The notes under the pieces were generated by a model. The model saw only the letters and a program-made list of their open reading frames with translations, was not told the DNA's origin and did not search any database. Below are positions 48,180 through 58,157 of a stretch of DNA of 64,000 nt, piece by piece; the stretch's first letter is position 1; each line of letters begins with the position of its first letter. The stretch is from Paramoeba atlantica (taxonomy: Eukaryota; Discosea): assembly GCA_977017575.1 (NCBI GenBank), contig CDRNVI010000015.1:494533-558532 (forward strand), in the 5' to 3' direction. The translations under genes and the position numbers were made by a program.

Positions 48180-48551
48180 TCTTCAACATGATTATTTCTA
48201 GTTATTAAAACCAACCATTGACTTTCGATCATGATAAACATAATATTTGTATGAATCGTTTTCGGTATTTTCGCAATGTTTTGGATAAATACCTTTTAAC
48301 TCTTAAAGCTTAAATCTTTTCCTACGCTGCAGTTTGTACGCTGCAGTTGCTCAAAAAAAAGTAGGCTGCTGTTCTACGACTATTGTAAAGTAGTCGTTAA
48401 TTGTTTTTCGTTAATCAACGCGTTTACGAAGCATAGCGCATTTATTTAGTTACTAACTAATAGTTAGTGTTTTAGCTTCTCGCATCGTCATAGTCAATCA
48501 TAAGTTGACATGTGCATAATCATTTTTTCTCACGAAGAGATTAATATATTG
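48180..48551. other. Spacer, no gene seen
   Basis: AT-rich. An ATG at 48510 is in frame with TFIIH p62 but lies before the acceptor-like tract. Confidence 0.45.
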
Positions 48552-48579
48552 TCATTATTTTGTTTTTACTTTATCGTAG
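48552..48579 (+). promoter_or_regulatory. Putative spliced-leader acceptor of TFIIH p62
   Basis: TCATTATTTTGTTTTTACTT followed by TATCGTAG (AG 48578-48579), 20 bases before ATG 48600. It argues against the upstream in-frame ATG 48510. Confidence 0.5.
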
Positions 48580-48599
48580 ATCATTATTGGGAACGCGAT

Positions 48600-50327
48600 A
48601 TGGAATTTTGGTACTGTGTATCTACGAAAGGTGTCGGTGGAAACCTTCGCCTTACCAAAACTTCTCCGTCTGCCCACAACAGAGCTGCTGGTTCAAAGGG
48701 ATACATTTTTCTTCATTGGATATCAATCGATGGAAACCATACAATTGTTCTTTCTTTCCACCCCAAAGAGAGTTGGAAAATTTATCTTGCCCGTAGATCA
48801 GGGTCTACGAAAATGAAGATTTCAGTCCCCATTCAACAGGACTCCGCAACTGAAAATGAGGAAAATATTGTTGGCAGCGTGAACGCAAAGAAAGAGGAAT
48901 GCCACGTGTTCGATTTTCATTCCTTGAGTGAGAGGGAAATGGTTGCACAGCTTATTAAAAATCATGGATGCGACGGATCTGATTTGGATACCACATTGAC
49001 TACGGTCCAGCAGCAGACTGGTTCTGATGCTACTGATCCTGCAAAAACGAAATTTTCGAATGTTTCTGCCTCAACGTTTCAAGAAAAAATAGGTATGAGC
49101 AGTAAACCAGTGTCTAGTTCACTATCTTATAATGTCATAGAAGCTTCCAAGGGCACAACTGAATTTTTGACATACATTACTCCTCAATTTGTCCGTGATG
49201 TGTTTGGTCAATTTCCCTCAGTACTACTTGCATATTCTGAGACAGTGCTAAAGGGTGAAATGGAAGAAGAGACTTTTTGGCGGGAATTCTGTTGTAGTCA
49301 CTATTTTAGTTCGCTTGCAAGAGGTAACGTATCTGATCGATTGGCTATCGTCTCTTCAACAGATTCACGAGCGCACAAGGGTTTTTTTGAGGTATATGAG
49401 GAAAGAATAAAAACTGAAAATAATAAAACATTGAAAGGTTTGCCTTTTCTAAGTACGTCATCACAAAATACCACGACTGACGCTTTTGCTTGCGATCCAA
49501 CTTTGCACCTCGATCGACAAAATGTTGAAATTGTCCCGAGCCCTGGCTATAGCACTCACAGAAATGCCAACGAAAGAAATTTGATACCACATTCTCTTGA
49601 AGAGGTAGAACCCATTTTTGATCTTAGCCAGGCGGTATTGTCATCTTCTCGCCCACAGTCTTCCCCTCACGTACATGATACATCTCTCAACTCAGAACTA
49701 CGAAGACATACCGAACTTAATGACTTGCACAAGCGTGCAGTTGACTCGAATTTGAGCAGTGACTCTCACCCTTCTCAGTGCAACATTATTGTCCAAGATT
49801 TTGCGGTTGCGAAAAAGAAAATTGAAAATTACGCATTGGAAACTGATAGCTTCATAAACGCGGTTCCCTTTCGGAATTTAATTCAAAAGCAATACACAGA
49901 TATTACGTGGACTTGCCCTCCCGAATTTTTATCCATCATAATATCCCGCTCTTCATCACACTTTCCGTTTGGCCAACGAATTTATGATACAATGTGTTCA
50001 CTGTACTGTGGCAAGACATTAGATAGATGTATGTCTAGCGAGAACAATGAAAATTACAAAACCTCATGCTCTTTTCAGGAGTTATCTTTTCTTAGACATA
50101 GCGAATTCATTCAAAGAATAATACGCTCCTGCACCCTTGCATGGAGTCTTCATGCTGATAGTGTTGAAGTTCTTAGACCACTGATGTCAGATCTTCGGCG
50201 TTTACGAAATGAATTAGATGAATTGATATCTAAATTTGACGATAGCAGTGTGAAACGAGAGCAATGTGAAGGCATTTTGCGTCTTCTTCAAAACGCAGCT
50301 ACACATTTGGAAATGTTAATAAAATAA
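48600..50327 (+). CDS. TFB1: TFIIH core subunit p62/Tfb1-like
   Basis: A 575-aa protein with an N-terminal PH-like region (about 1-130; MEFWYCVSTKGVGGNLRLT, HTIVLSFHPKESWKIYLARR, then HVFDFHSLSEREMVAQLIKN), as in p62/Tfb1, and a BSD domain near 195-245 (ITPQFVRDVFGQFP, EEETFWREFCCSHYF, with the family FW...F..SHYF signature). The C-terminal third contains helices but little identity. TFIIH serves transcription (in kinetoplastids notably of SL RNA genes) and nucleotide excision repair. The assignment rests mainly on the BSD domain plus PH order. The alternative start 48510 would add 30 mostly hydrophobic residues. Confidence 0.75.
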   Translation: MEFWYCVSTKGVGGNLRLTKTSPSAHNRAAGSKGYIFLHWISIDGNHTIVLSFHPKESWKIYLARRSGSTKMKISVPIQQDSATENEENIVGSVNAKKEECHVFDFHSLSEREMVAQLIKNHGCDGSDLDTTLTTVQQQTGSDATDPAKTKFSNVSASTFQEKIGMSSKPVSSSLSYNVIEASKGTTEFLTYITPQFVRDVFGQFPSVLLAYSETVLKGEMEEETFWREFCCSHYFSSLARGNVSDRLAIVSSTDSRAHKGFFEVYEERIKTENNKTLKGLPFLSTSSQNTTTDAFACDPTLHLDRQNVEIVPSPGYSTHRNANERNLIPHSLEEVEPIFDLSQAVLSSSRPQSSPHVHDTSLNSELRRHTELNDLHKRAVDSNLSSDSHPSQCNIIVQDFAVAKKKIENYALETDSFINAVPFRNLIQKQYTDITWTCPPEFLSIIISRSSSHFPFGQRIYDTMCSLYCGKTLDRCMSSENNENYKTSCSFQELSFLRHSEFIQRIIRSCTLAWSLHADSVEVLRPLMSDLRRLRNELDELISKFDDSSVKREQCEGILRLLQNAATHLEMLIK

Positions 50328-50477
50328 TTTTTGAGAGTGATCGAATTTCTGCTTTTCAGTATTACACCGTCTTTGTATTTCACCCCGTGTATTACCCCGT
50401 CTTTCGCTTTTAATATTTCTTTCTTTCCATTTAAGGGCTATATTGCATAAATTTTATTTGACGTCGTTTTTCCCATA

Positions 50478-51104
50478 ATGTCTTATTCCATGAAGCATTG
50501 CTTAGAGCCTGTGCCAGCTCTATTTTCAGATGAACGAGCCGGACGTATCCGTGGGGCTATTCTTCCTTCTGAGTATGAACTGTACAGATTCATTCGAAAT
50601 GTAACCAATCGCAATCCTACTTGGTCGACAAGTCTCTCAGCTTGTGATTGGGAATGGGTTACTTGTAATACTGCCCGTGAGGTAAAGCGTTTAAGGTGGG
50701 GTGGTCTTGGTTTATGTGGCTCGATTCTATGGAAGCATACTCCTGCCACAATTGAACTCCTCGATATGGGAGGTGATGCAAGTGGAGACCACATAAATTT
50801 TTTGTCTGGGGAAGTAAACTTCCGACTTCTTCCTCCAGGACTACTTGCTCTCTATCTGGAGTTCAATAAATTTACCGGAGAACTAGTGGCATCGCACCTT
50901 CCATCTCGTTTGAAATCATTGCATTTAGCTTCTAATTATTTTCATGGTTTCATAAATTTCTATGAACTTCCGTCTTCTCTTTTTGTTTTAGATGTCTCAA
51001 AAAATGCACGCTTACAAGGTAACTATACTTTGTCTTTTCAGTCGCAACGTCCGTTTATGATTGCAAATACGCGGGGGACCATGATTGAGTGCTCAAAATA
51101 TTGA
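50478..51104 (+). CDS. Leucine-rich-repeat protein, paralogue 1
   Basis: A 208-aa protein. The N-terminal module LPSEYELYRFIRNVTNRN, then WSTSLSACDWEWVTCN, resembles an LRR N-cap (W...C.W..V.C), followed by about four 23-residue repeats of LPxxLxxLxLxxNxFxGx type (LPPGLLALYLEFNKFTGEL, LPSRLKSLHLASNYFHGFI, LPSSLFVLDVSKN). No signal peptide or membrane anchor is seen, so location is unclear. Closely similar in plan to the neighbour at 51486 and to fragments at 34.5 and 56.3 kb. LRR surface antigens (PSA/GP46) are known in Leishmania, but direct orthology is not claimed. Confidence 0.8.
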   Translation: MSYSMKHCLEPVPALFSDERAGRIRGAILPSEYELYRFIRNVTNRNPTWSTSLSACDWEWVTCNTAREVKRLRWGGLGLCGSILWKHTPATIELLDMGGDASGDHINFLSGEVNFRLLPPGLLALYLEFNKFTGELVASHLPSRLKSLHLASNYFHGFINFYELPSSLFVLDVSKNARLQGNYTLSFQSQRPFMIANTRGTMIECSKY

Positions 51105-51485
51105 ACTACTGTCCATAAGTACTGTGACCCCCCACATTTGTGTGGACACAAATTGTATAGCGGGGTATCCCCCACTTAACCCCCAGGACACGATCAGTCA
51201 CCCCCTCCAGAATTTGGTTACTTTATCCGTTCGGGCTAATTTTTGTTGCGTTTCGCAGATCTCGATGACGCTTGTTTGCGCATACAGGCACCACCTCTGC
51301 TTTTGTCTTAAACAATTTGTGTACTAAAGCAATAAAAACGAGCAAAATATGAAGCTGTAAAGCTTAAACACTGCATTGCATTTTTTTTGCGATTGCATGG
51401 GGTCCTATTATATGGGATTATAGTATATAAACCCTATTACGCTTTTAAGCCTATTCCTGATTTCTTAATTGACATAAGATTATAC
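51105..51485. other. Spacer with element remnant
   Basis: 51,125-51,270 carries GACCCCCCACATTTGTGTGG and CACCCCCTCCAGAATTTGG; the latter, with GGGCTAATTTTTGTTGC and AGATCTCGATG, resembles the interior of the 35595-36141 element. Probably a degraded TE copy between the two LRR paralogues. Confidence 0.45.
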
Positions 51486-52190
51486 ATGGAGTTATACTTC
51501 AATTCTTGGTCGATGAATTTAGCTTTTATGGATGTTGGGGCGCGTCGCAAAGGCTCCAAAGTTCGTGGCACATCCTTACCCCAAGAATATGCTCTAGTCA
51601 AATTTCTGGCCAATGTGACTCACGACTCCGGCACCTGGTCAACGCATACACCAGCTTGCGCGTGGAATGGGATTTCGTGTGATGGGAAAGATCGCGTTGT
51701 CGAGATACGTATCGGGGGGGAAGGCTTGAGTGGAACCCTTGACGTGTCCTCGCTACCTGCGTCATTACTTTTGTTAAACACAGCCAGTAATAAATTATGT
51801 GGCTCCGTCGCTTTCTGTTCACTTCCCGGAGAACTCCAGCAGCTAATTCTCCGCTACAACTTTTTTACCGGGCTTGTCGATCTCACGAGACTTCCTTTCG
51901 GACTTCAGTCTCTCTCTTTGCAGTCCAATCGGTTCTCCGGGACGATTGATCTTGCATCGCTTCCCCCTACTTTACATTCTATTTATTTGGGATGCAACAA
52001 TCTTGACGGAGGGCTCGATCTCTCCTCTCTTCCGCGGACTCTTCGTGATCTCTATTTGAACGACAACAACTTCACTGGTTTGGTCGATTGTAGCCGATTG
52101 CCGACCTCATTAAAGACACTACAAATGTCACGCACGCAGATAAGATATGACCCACAACAATGTTCTGCTTTAATTCAGATTTATACATAA
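51486..52190 (+). CDS. Leucine-rich-repeat protein, paralogue 2
   Basis: A 234-aa paralogue of the gene at 50,478. The cap LPQEYALVKFLANVTHDSG and WSTHTPACAWNGISCDGKD precedes six regular 23-residue repeats (LPASLLLLNTASNKLCGSV, LPGELQQLILRYNFFTGLV, LPFGLQSLSLQSNRFSGTI, LPPTLHSIYLGCNNLDGGL, LPRTLRDLYLNDNNFTGLV, LPTSLKTLQMSRTQI). The first ATG in frame is 51486; a later Met (51513) would also leave the cap intact. No signal peptide. A protein-interaction role is inferred from the fold; tandem placement shows local duplication. Confidence 0.8.
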   Translation: MELYFNSWSMNLAFMDVGARRKGSKVRGTSLPQEYALVKFLANVTHDSGTWSTHTPACAWNGISCDGKDRVVEIRIGGEGLSGTLDVSSLPASLLLLNTASNKLCGSVAFCSLPGELQQLILRYNFFTGLVDLTRLPFGLQSLSLQSNRFSGTIDLASLPPTLHSIYLGCNNLDGGLDLSSLPRTLRDLYLNDNNFTGLVDCSRLPTSLKTLQMSRTQIRYDPQQCSALIQIYT

Positions 52191-52520
52191 TACCTACATA
52201 GTATCGCAGATTAGCTATGATTTCATCCTTGTGTACGAATTGTACATGGCCCGCTATGAAAACGTTGTTTTATATAATAATGAGAATTTGATTTTTATGT
52301 CATAGAGTTTGGGAGTTCGGAAGAGTGTCATAAATATTTATGTTAGAACATCATCGAGGTCGGTAATCTTTTTTTAGTTCATTCCGTGCACGTACAAGTC
52401 GTTACATTATACCAGCTTGCTTTCGCAAGCGAACTGGTGCTAGAAATTTTCATTACCTTTTACTATACGCAGAGTGTCCTTTTATCTTGAACTTCTATTT
52501 TTACAATATCTTTTACTAGT
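52191..52520. other. Spacer, no gene seen
   Basis: AT-rich; contains a short inverted repeat (CAGCTTGCTTTCGCAAGCGAACTG core, near 52,421-52,438). Acceptor-like TTTTACTAG lies directly before ATG 52521. Confidence 0.45.
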
Positions 52521-53069
52521 ATGACCGTTCCTTCTTGCAAGCGGCGTCATGTTCTACATGACTTGGTTTCAAAACCAGGTTTTGATATTATTCCTGAAAC
52601 CGAGCATTATCGTCAACTTGGATCTAAGTCTTTTTCTGGAAAAGCTTACTACTTGGGTCACACTGAATCTCACCATAATACCTCTGTTGATAGTACAGGG
52701 CATCGCTCCATGATGAAATCAATTCCCATCAAGGCAACGCTTCGTTTAGATTATGTGGATGTTTTCATCAGATGGTACCGCGATGTTATTTTTATATCTC
52801 TAGACGATAATCTAAAGAACAATGAAATATTATGTGACGAAATTTTTGAGAAACATGCTGCTCATACATCGTCTGCTATCGTTCATATCGATTCTGATAA
52901 GGGTAAAACGTTCGTCGCTGAACTTAAACATGGTCGGGTCCCGGAACTTGTGACACAACAAATCTTACTTCCACTTTACAAACGCAGAATGCATATTCCT
53001 CCTGTAGCCCTTCACGTAGAAGATCTCAGAACCAGTAACGGAGGTAGAATTGTTGGGGACATGAGGTAA
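52521..53069 (+). CDS. Unknown 182-aa protein
   Basis: An intact, soluble, His-rich protein (HYRQLGSKSF, GHTESHHNTS, IVHIDSDKGK). It has an ATG immediately after an acceptor-like TTTTACTAG and normal codon use, so it is probably a real gene. The segment RLDYVDVFIRWYRDVIFISL is beta-like. No family is recognised. Confidence 0.7.
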   Translation: MTVPSCKRRHVLHDLVSKPGFDIIPETEHYRQLGSKSFSGKAYYLGHTESHHNTSVDSTGHRSMMKSIPIKATLRLDYVDVFIRWYRDVIFISLDDNLKNNEILCDEIFEKHAAHTSSAIVHIDSDKGKTFVAELKHGRVPELVTQQILLPLYKRRMHIPPVALHVEDLRTSNGGRIVGDMR

Positions 53070-53220
53070 TATTATTATTACCTAAAATTATTACCTAGTT
53101 CTTAAATAGTTGAAATAGGAGGGGTACCTTCATATTCCTGGAAGGGGTAAAACACAAAGTTGCCTTTTAGATTTTTACACATACTTCGAATTCTTGCAGC
53201 TTGTAAGATTTGCTAGATTC

Positions 53221-53286
53221 TTATTTATATCTTCGATATTTTTCTTTTTTCACTTCATTTTCATCACTTTCTTCTGATCAATTTAG
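53221..53286 (+). promoter_or_regulatory. Putative spliced-leader acceptor of RPL31
   Basis: A 60-base T/C-rich tract ends ATCAATTTAG (AG 53285-53286), 35 bases before the RPL31 ATG; the leader that follows is also pyrimidine-rich, as is usual for ribosomal-protein genes. Confidence 0.55.
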
Positions 53287-53321
53287 ACGACTTACGCCTT
53301 CATCTTTTCTTTCATATTTTA

Positions 53322-53744
53322 ATGGTACGCATTGCAAAGACAAAGACTGGAGCGAATCGTAAGAAAGGTAGCGAACGACGTACGTACCTTCCCAAAGTAG
53401 TGACCCTGGAAACTACCATTCATCTCGCGCCGCACATGAACAATGTCACGCACAAAAAGAGAGCTCCGCGGGCCTGCAAAGTTGTAAAACAGTACGCTCG
53501 CCGCATGATGGATACAACGGACAATCGAATCGATGTGAAACTCAACAAAGCTCTGTGGTCTAAAGGTATTCGATCTGTGCCTCATCGCATTCGTGTGCGT
53601 ATGGCACGAAAAGTTCGAGAGGCTGCGGGAGAGGGAAGTGGACGACGTGGTGGCGGTAAGTACTACACGGTTATATCTTATGTAACACCCAAAGATGGTA
53701 CTTTCAAGGGCAAACAAACAGAGATCGTACAGGAAGACGAATAA
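53322..53744 (+). CDS. RPL31: 60S ribosomal protein eL31
   Basis: At 140 aa it is slightly longer than the ~125-aa norm. Core landmarks are VTLETTIHLAPHMNNVTHKK, RAPRACKVVKQYARRMM, VKLNKALWSKGIRSVPHRIR and a YTVISYV strand. Basic N- and C-terminal extensions account for the extra length, and a Gly/Arg insertion (AGEGSGRRGGGK) precedes the last strand. It lies in the large subunit near the polypeptide exit, close to where NAC (also in this window) binds. Confidence 0.95.
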   Translation: MVRIAKTKTGANRKKGSERRTYLPKVVTLETTIHLAPHMNNVTHKKRAPRACKVVKQYARRMMDTTDNRIDVKLNKALWSKGIRSVPHRIRVRMARKVREAAGEGSGRRGGGKYYTVISYVTPKDGTFKGKQTEIVQEDE

Positions 53745-54193
53745 AAGGCATGGTTAGTACTTCAGTATCTTTATGAAAAGAAGCGAAAAGATGGAGTAAA
53801 GAAAGAGGGTCATATTTTTAAAGAATATTACTTTTGAAGCGAAAATGACTATTCTAAATCTAAAATAATTATGCACTGAAATTGTGTTCTTGGCTAACTA
53901 CATGTATTGTAGTATCATCAAGTGTTGTATCTCATACCCATTCTAGTACGATGCTAATAGTGATACGTTACTATCACATTTCTTTTTTTAAATATTTTTT
54001 AATAATTACATGAACCTCCTGGAAATAGCGTATTTTATGAATGAGGCACGAGTTTTGATGGAGTTTCGCATGGATCTCGGTCGTGACCTCCTTGATTCAA
54101 AAGGCACTATTGCTTAGTGATTTTGCTTTAGTTATTTTGCTTTATTCACAGACATCTAAATTTTCTTGCCTGGGTTCCAACCTGAATATTTGG
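53745..54193. other. Spacer, no gene seen
   Basis: AT-rich, with a CTACATGTATTGTAG palindrome near 53,899. No gene. Confidence 0.45.
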
Positions 54194-54250
54194 ATGACAT
54201 ACATGTATAGACATGACATACATGTATAGACATGACATACATGTATAGGC
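54194..54250. repeat. 19-bp tandem repeat, 3 copies, containing TACATGTA
   Basis: ATGACATACATGTATAGAC is repeated three times (the third with one change). Each unit carries the palindrome TACATGTA that is scattered through other spacers. Confidence 0.9.
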
Positions 54251-54473
54251 ATCGAAATTAAACTGTACTCCATTTTTACCATTTCATGATGAACTCCGAC
54301 GAAAACGCGTCCTTTATGATGGTTCCTTTTGGATACCTACTTGATCACAATCTGTCAGCAAGTTCACTGATCAATTCAATATATTTTCGTTCCTAATACA
54401 GCAGTCTTTTCAGGGGTCCCTAAAACTTTAAAAACTTTATTATATTTTAGTACTTTTATACATACATTACCGC

Positions 54474-54556
54474 GTACAGTACTCGGGTACGTACTCGCTT
54501 TGAGTACTCGAGTACCGTATGCGGGTACCGTATTCGCGGTACTCGCCTTGCAATAC
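54474..54556. repeat. Degenerate GTACTCG repeat
   Basis: Closely packed variants of GTACTCG/GGTACCG (TACTCGGGTACGTACTCG, GAGTACTCGAGTACC, GCGGTACTCGCC), with palindromic units. Non-coding. Confidence 0.65.
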
Positions 54557-54847
54557 TCACTAACCCAAAACAATAGTGGCAGGTGGCAGTAAACAGGGGT
54601 ATAGGAATAAAACCAGGATGGTATGAGATGTGGGAAGAGGTGTTTGTCTCGGAGCCTGGTGTTCAGTACCGGTTCTAGAAAGCTGGAGCACGTCTGATTT
54701 CCTATAGAACAAACTTCCTATTTCATAAAATGAATTTCTAAACAGAATAGAAATGAAAAACCAACTGGGCAAAGGGAAAGTATGAGATACAAAGGAATAC
54801 AAAAATTAAAAACAATGACAGGACGAACATTGAGTTTTCAAGTATAA

Positions 54848-54950
54848 AAATTACATGTGTAATGCATGTATGTAATACATGCATGTATTATTGTACATGC
54901 ATGTACATATTGTTACATGTACATTGTATGTTAATTACATGTGTAATGCA
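54848..54950. repeat. ACATGT/GCATGT palindrome cluster
   Basis: A run of overlapping TACATG, GCATGTA and TACATGTACATTGTA motifs, including two copies of ATTACATGTGTAATGCAT-like sequence at either end (near 54,850 and 54,936). Confidence 0.7.
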
Positions 54951-55090
54951 TAATGTACGAACAGTATAGAAGACATTTAAAAGGGAGCATTGTTTGCATG
55001 ACAAGAAGAAAAACTTAAGCCCAGGTATAAAGTGTAGCCCGGGTGATTGTTAAGCACATTACGTGAAACTTTGAAAACCCCATAGAAACA

Positions 55091-55187
55091 TACAGGGGGG
55101 TGCACAAAATATGGGAGGGGGTCAAAATTCGCGTAGGTTGGCCAATTTCGGAAAATACCGCATTCGAGAGCTCTCACAGACTTACGT
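55091..55187 (+). mobile_element. Tc1/mariner-like element, left end
   Basis: TACAGGGGGGTGCAC at 55091 and the subterminal block CGCATTCGAGAGCTCTCACA match, in opposite orientation, the end at 58,400-58,499 (about 65% identity by eye over 95 bp). The two could be ends of one nested element of 3.4 kb or of two separate copies. Confidence 0.55.
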
Positions 55188-55315
55188 GTCATGTGATACT
55201 GCGTTTTACGTTGTTTCCGGGTATGTGCATTTTCCCAAATACCGTAAAAACGGCAAATGCAAGTTTGATTTCTGACGAAAAAAATGTTAATATCCACAAT
55301 TTCCACCTTTTTTTG

Positions 55316-55501
55316 CTATATGTCAATTTGCGCGCGTGTCGGTACACTCTTTAATGTCATCAAAAAAACATTGTATAGCTTCCCTTTTAATTTTGGTCCA
55401 CATAATACCCAACACCTGGCAGTGTTCCCGTGAAACCCAAACTCCTTGGCGACAGCAGAAAAAGATTCCGTTTCTACAATTCCTTTTACCAAAAGTATCA
55501 T
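55316..55501 (-). pseudogene. Tc1/mariner-type transposase N-terminal remnant
   Basis: The minus-strand frame MILLVKGIVETESFSAVAKE, then FGFHGNTARCWV, has the helix-turn-helix pattern of Tc1/IS630 transposases and parallels the better-preserved remnant at 57,297-57,890 (SRTAQNFGVHEGTVKLWVER). Only the N-terminal part is left; the DDE region is absent. Confidence 0.5.
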
Positions 55502-56161
55502 GTGAGAGGGTCAGAGTTGCCCATGTCATAATCTTCTTAATAAGAAGGGAGGGTTGGTCTTACAAAATGCTACCACACGCGAGAAGCTTGTATCTTGTAG
55601 TTCCTACAAAACTAATTACACTCTAGGGAGAAGAGTCTATAGAGGCGTACCTCGATGACATCACGTTTGGTCGGACGAATCTCTCACATTAGTCTACTTC
55701 AACGTGAATGGTGCGGATGGACGTGCATGTAAACGTGAATCTAGGAAATTGTTATTTTTGAGTTCACTCACCAGACATCATCCTCAAGAGGCACTCTAAT
55801 TTAGAGTTTATTCAAAACCATTTATTCAAACCCGATACTCTTAAAACTTAAACATATTTATAATCAAGGATCATATGACTCAGACTTTCGATGAATTGGA
55901 GATGTTTTCTTCGATGCTTCATTCGAGGAGCTCTGCCACCTCATGATTCCGAGATTTCTCATTATTAGCAAAAACGAATGACAACTTCTCGTTTTGTTCC
56001 CTTAACACCGTAGTTGTTTTGTATGAGATCATGTTAACCTCTCTTTTTGTATTTTTCATGTATGTCGTTTACGCCTACGGTACATTCGTACGTCACAGCT
56101 ATTTTATCATTTTTCTCAACCGTGCTCTCTAGATCTTTCTGAAAATTTTGCACCTCTTTTT

Positions 56162-56760
56162 TTCCTGTCACTTCTGGATGAATTTTTATTCAAGAGAATT
56201 CTTTTACACCGGAAAATCTTCGGACTCCTTTGTTGTCACACGGCGTGGAAAGGCCTAAAACTTCCTCCTGAACTTGGTCTTATTTCTTTCACACAGAACA
56301 TTTCGAACCTTCATTCTTCATGTACATCTGAACGTCCTCCTTGTGAGTGGGAAGGTGTGTCATGCACAAGTTCCCATCACATCCACTCACTATCATGGGA
56401 TATGATGAATCTAATAGGTGAGCCTCTGTGGTCCTTTTTGCCAGATACTATAACCGATTTGTCTATGTGTGACAACAAGCTTGAGGGGGCATTGCCGTTG
56501 GAGTTATTTCCTCCTGGTCTTAAGATGTTGAACTTACACAGGAACAGGTTTAGGGATTCGCTTGACTTCAGCAAACTTCCACACCAAGTTTATACCGCGT
56601 GATTTAGTTTCAACTTATTCTCTGGGCCGCTAGATTTAAGTTTCATTTCTCATGCGCTTATATCACTCGACCTAAGCCACAATAGGTTTGATGGTACATT
56701 TCTTCAGTTCCTTCCACTCTTCAATCTTTGGACGTTAGCTCAAACTGTTTCAGCTCATTC
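56162..56760 (+). pseudogene. LRR-family pseudogene
   Basis: An open frame without ATG contains LPPELGLISFTQNISN, ERPPCEWEGVSCTS and repeats LPDTITDLSMCDNKLEGAL and FPPGLKMLNLHRNRFRDSL, equivalent to the cap and first repeats of the LRR genes at 50.5 and 51.5 kb. It stops at 56602; LRR sequence continues beyond (LISLDLSHNRFDGTFLQFLP), so the gene is disrupted. The upstream residues LLDEFLFKRILLHRKIFGLL look faintly F-box-like, which the intact paralogues lack; this may be chance. Confidence 0.65.
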
Positions 56761-56896
56761 AATCCGCATCTTCCTCCGGTATGGATCATAATACATAACC
56801 AGCATTCAGCAACCTAGCCTTTCTATACACCGCACGAACTTTGAATCGTCTTTAGCTTGTCATTATAGCTTAGTAGCTAATCTATAGTAGCTAATC

Positions 56897-57296
56897 TACA
56901 GTGCGCCCAGTTGGTAAAGTCCCAAAAAACGGTTTTCCCAAATCGTAAAGTTTTTTGTTTTAGTTACCTTTTTTTAGAGTTTTTCTCTTTTTCGAATATT
57001 TTTGTCTAAAAGAAATCGTCAGTCTGTCATTGATTGCATTTCATCACCTTTTTTAAAGTTATGACAACGGACATTCGCATACAACTTGCGTTGCAAAGCG
57101 TTGTCCAAGACTCCAGCCCAACTGTATTTGATTTTGATATGCTTCATAGAAAATATTGATTCTTGTTTTTTGATTGTGCGCTTTCATTTTTTCTCTATAC
57201 TTCAACGACATTCGATTGCCCCGTTGATAAAGTCCCAAAAAACGGTTTTGACAATTCAGTAACACACAGGTACAGTGCGCCCAGATAGTAAAGATT
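56897..57296. mobile_element. Clustered TACAGTGCGCCCAG transposon ends
   Basis: TACAGTGCGCCCAG occurs at 56897 and 57271 in the same orientation. GATAAAGTCCCAAAAAACGG at about 57,225 repeats the sequence that follows the first end. These are Tc1/mariner/IS630-type termini (TA + CAGT). The direct orientation shows serial insertion or truncation rather than one intact element. Confidence 0.6.
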
Positions 57297-57890
57297 TCAC
57301 TCTAGCATTTCAGTGGCAAATTGTACTCTTCGTTCCTTGTGGTTCGTAGTTAAGAAAGGGACCTTCTTTACCGTCCTAAGAATAATTTTTTCTTTTGATT
57401 TTTTCAACATGTTCTTTAGGGAATTTAATGAACACGTGAAACCACGGCGCTTAACCTCTCTCCAAAGCTCGCTCCAATTAGCGATGCCATAAGTAAGGTC
57501 GCGATAAGCCTCGTCAATAATCTTTAAGGCCACTTCCTTGAGATCTGGTATACTGACCCTAGGAAAACGTTTAGGAGACGGACTGATCACGTCCCCAGTG
57601 GCGTTGTAACGCTCGACCCAGAGTTTAACAGTCCCCTCGTGGACCCCAAAATTTTGGGCTGTGCGAGAATATGAGTTCGTTTTCTCATAGTCCGCCACAA
57701 AAAGCATACTGTGGGTTTCCTTCGTCTTCCCTGGTGAAGAGTAGGACCGCGCGCTCAAATTTCGACCGGTCGTACGCATCGGAGTAACATTCGAGCCGTC
57801 GGACCCCCTCGCGTGGACGGTAGAGGACCCACAGCCTGTCAAGGCCAAAAAGGTGCTAAATAGAATAGAATAGAGTTTAGTCCCTTCCAT
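57297..57890 (-). pseudogene. Tc1/mariner (IS630-type) transposase, C-terminally deleted
   Basis: The minus-strand 197-codon frame has a helix-turn-helix (TNSYSRTAQNFGVHEGTVKL), a linker (SPSPKRFPRVSIPDLKEVAL), a second helical unit (CSLNSLKNMLKKSKEKIILR) and TTNHKERRVQFATEMLE, where the catalytic domain should begin. The sequence then abuts the terminal repeat at 57271, so the DDE/D catalytic part is lost by internal deletion. The matching far end beyond 57,890 was not found. Confidence 0.7.
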
Positions 57891-58157
57891 GCAATCTCGG
57901 TTTCGCAGCTCCCACGCCAGTCGTCGTTACGATAGTTTATCTTGCGGGAAGACACCGCTTAACCGCCAGGATGATTTTCCAGGCGATGAGAGCTTTCTCT
58001 GAGGTAGACTTGCTTAAGAATCCTCTGCAGACAGCGGCGTCGTACTCCAGGCAGGTTATTGAACGGCATACATCTTCCTCAATGAACCTCAGCTAAGCAG
58101 CTCAGCCAGGTTCCCTGAGATGGAGTATGCCCCTCCTCTTACTTACTAAGTTAGTAC
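57891..58157. other. Accessory spacer
   Basis: Moderately GC-rich. No gene or repeat recognised. Confidence 0.35.

Noticed and set aside
48510-48599. N-terminal extension of TFIIH p62 from ATG 48510
   Set aside because: It crosses an acceptor-like tract ending at 48579 and adds residues not typical of p62.
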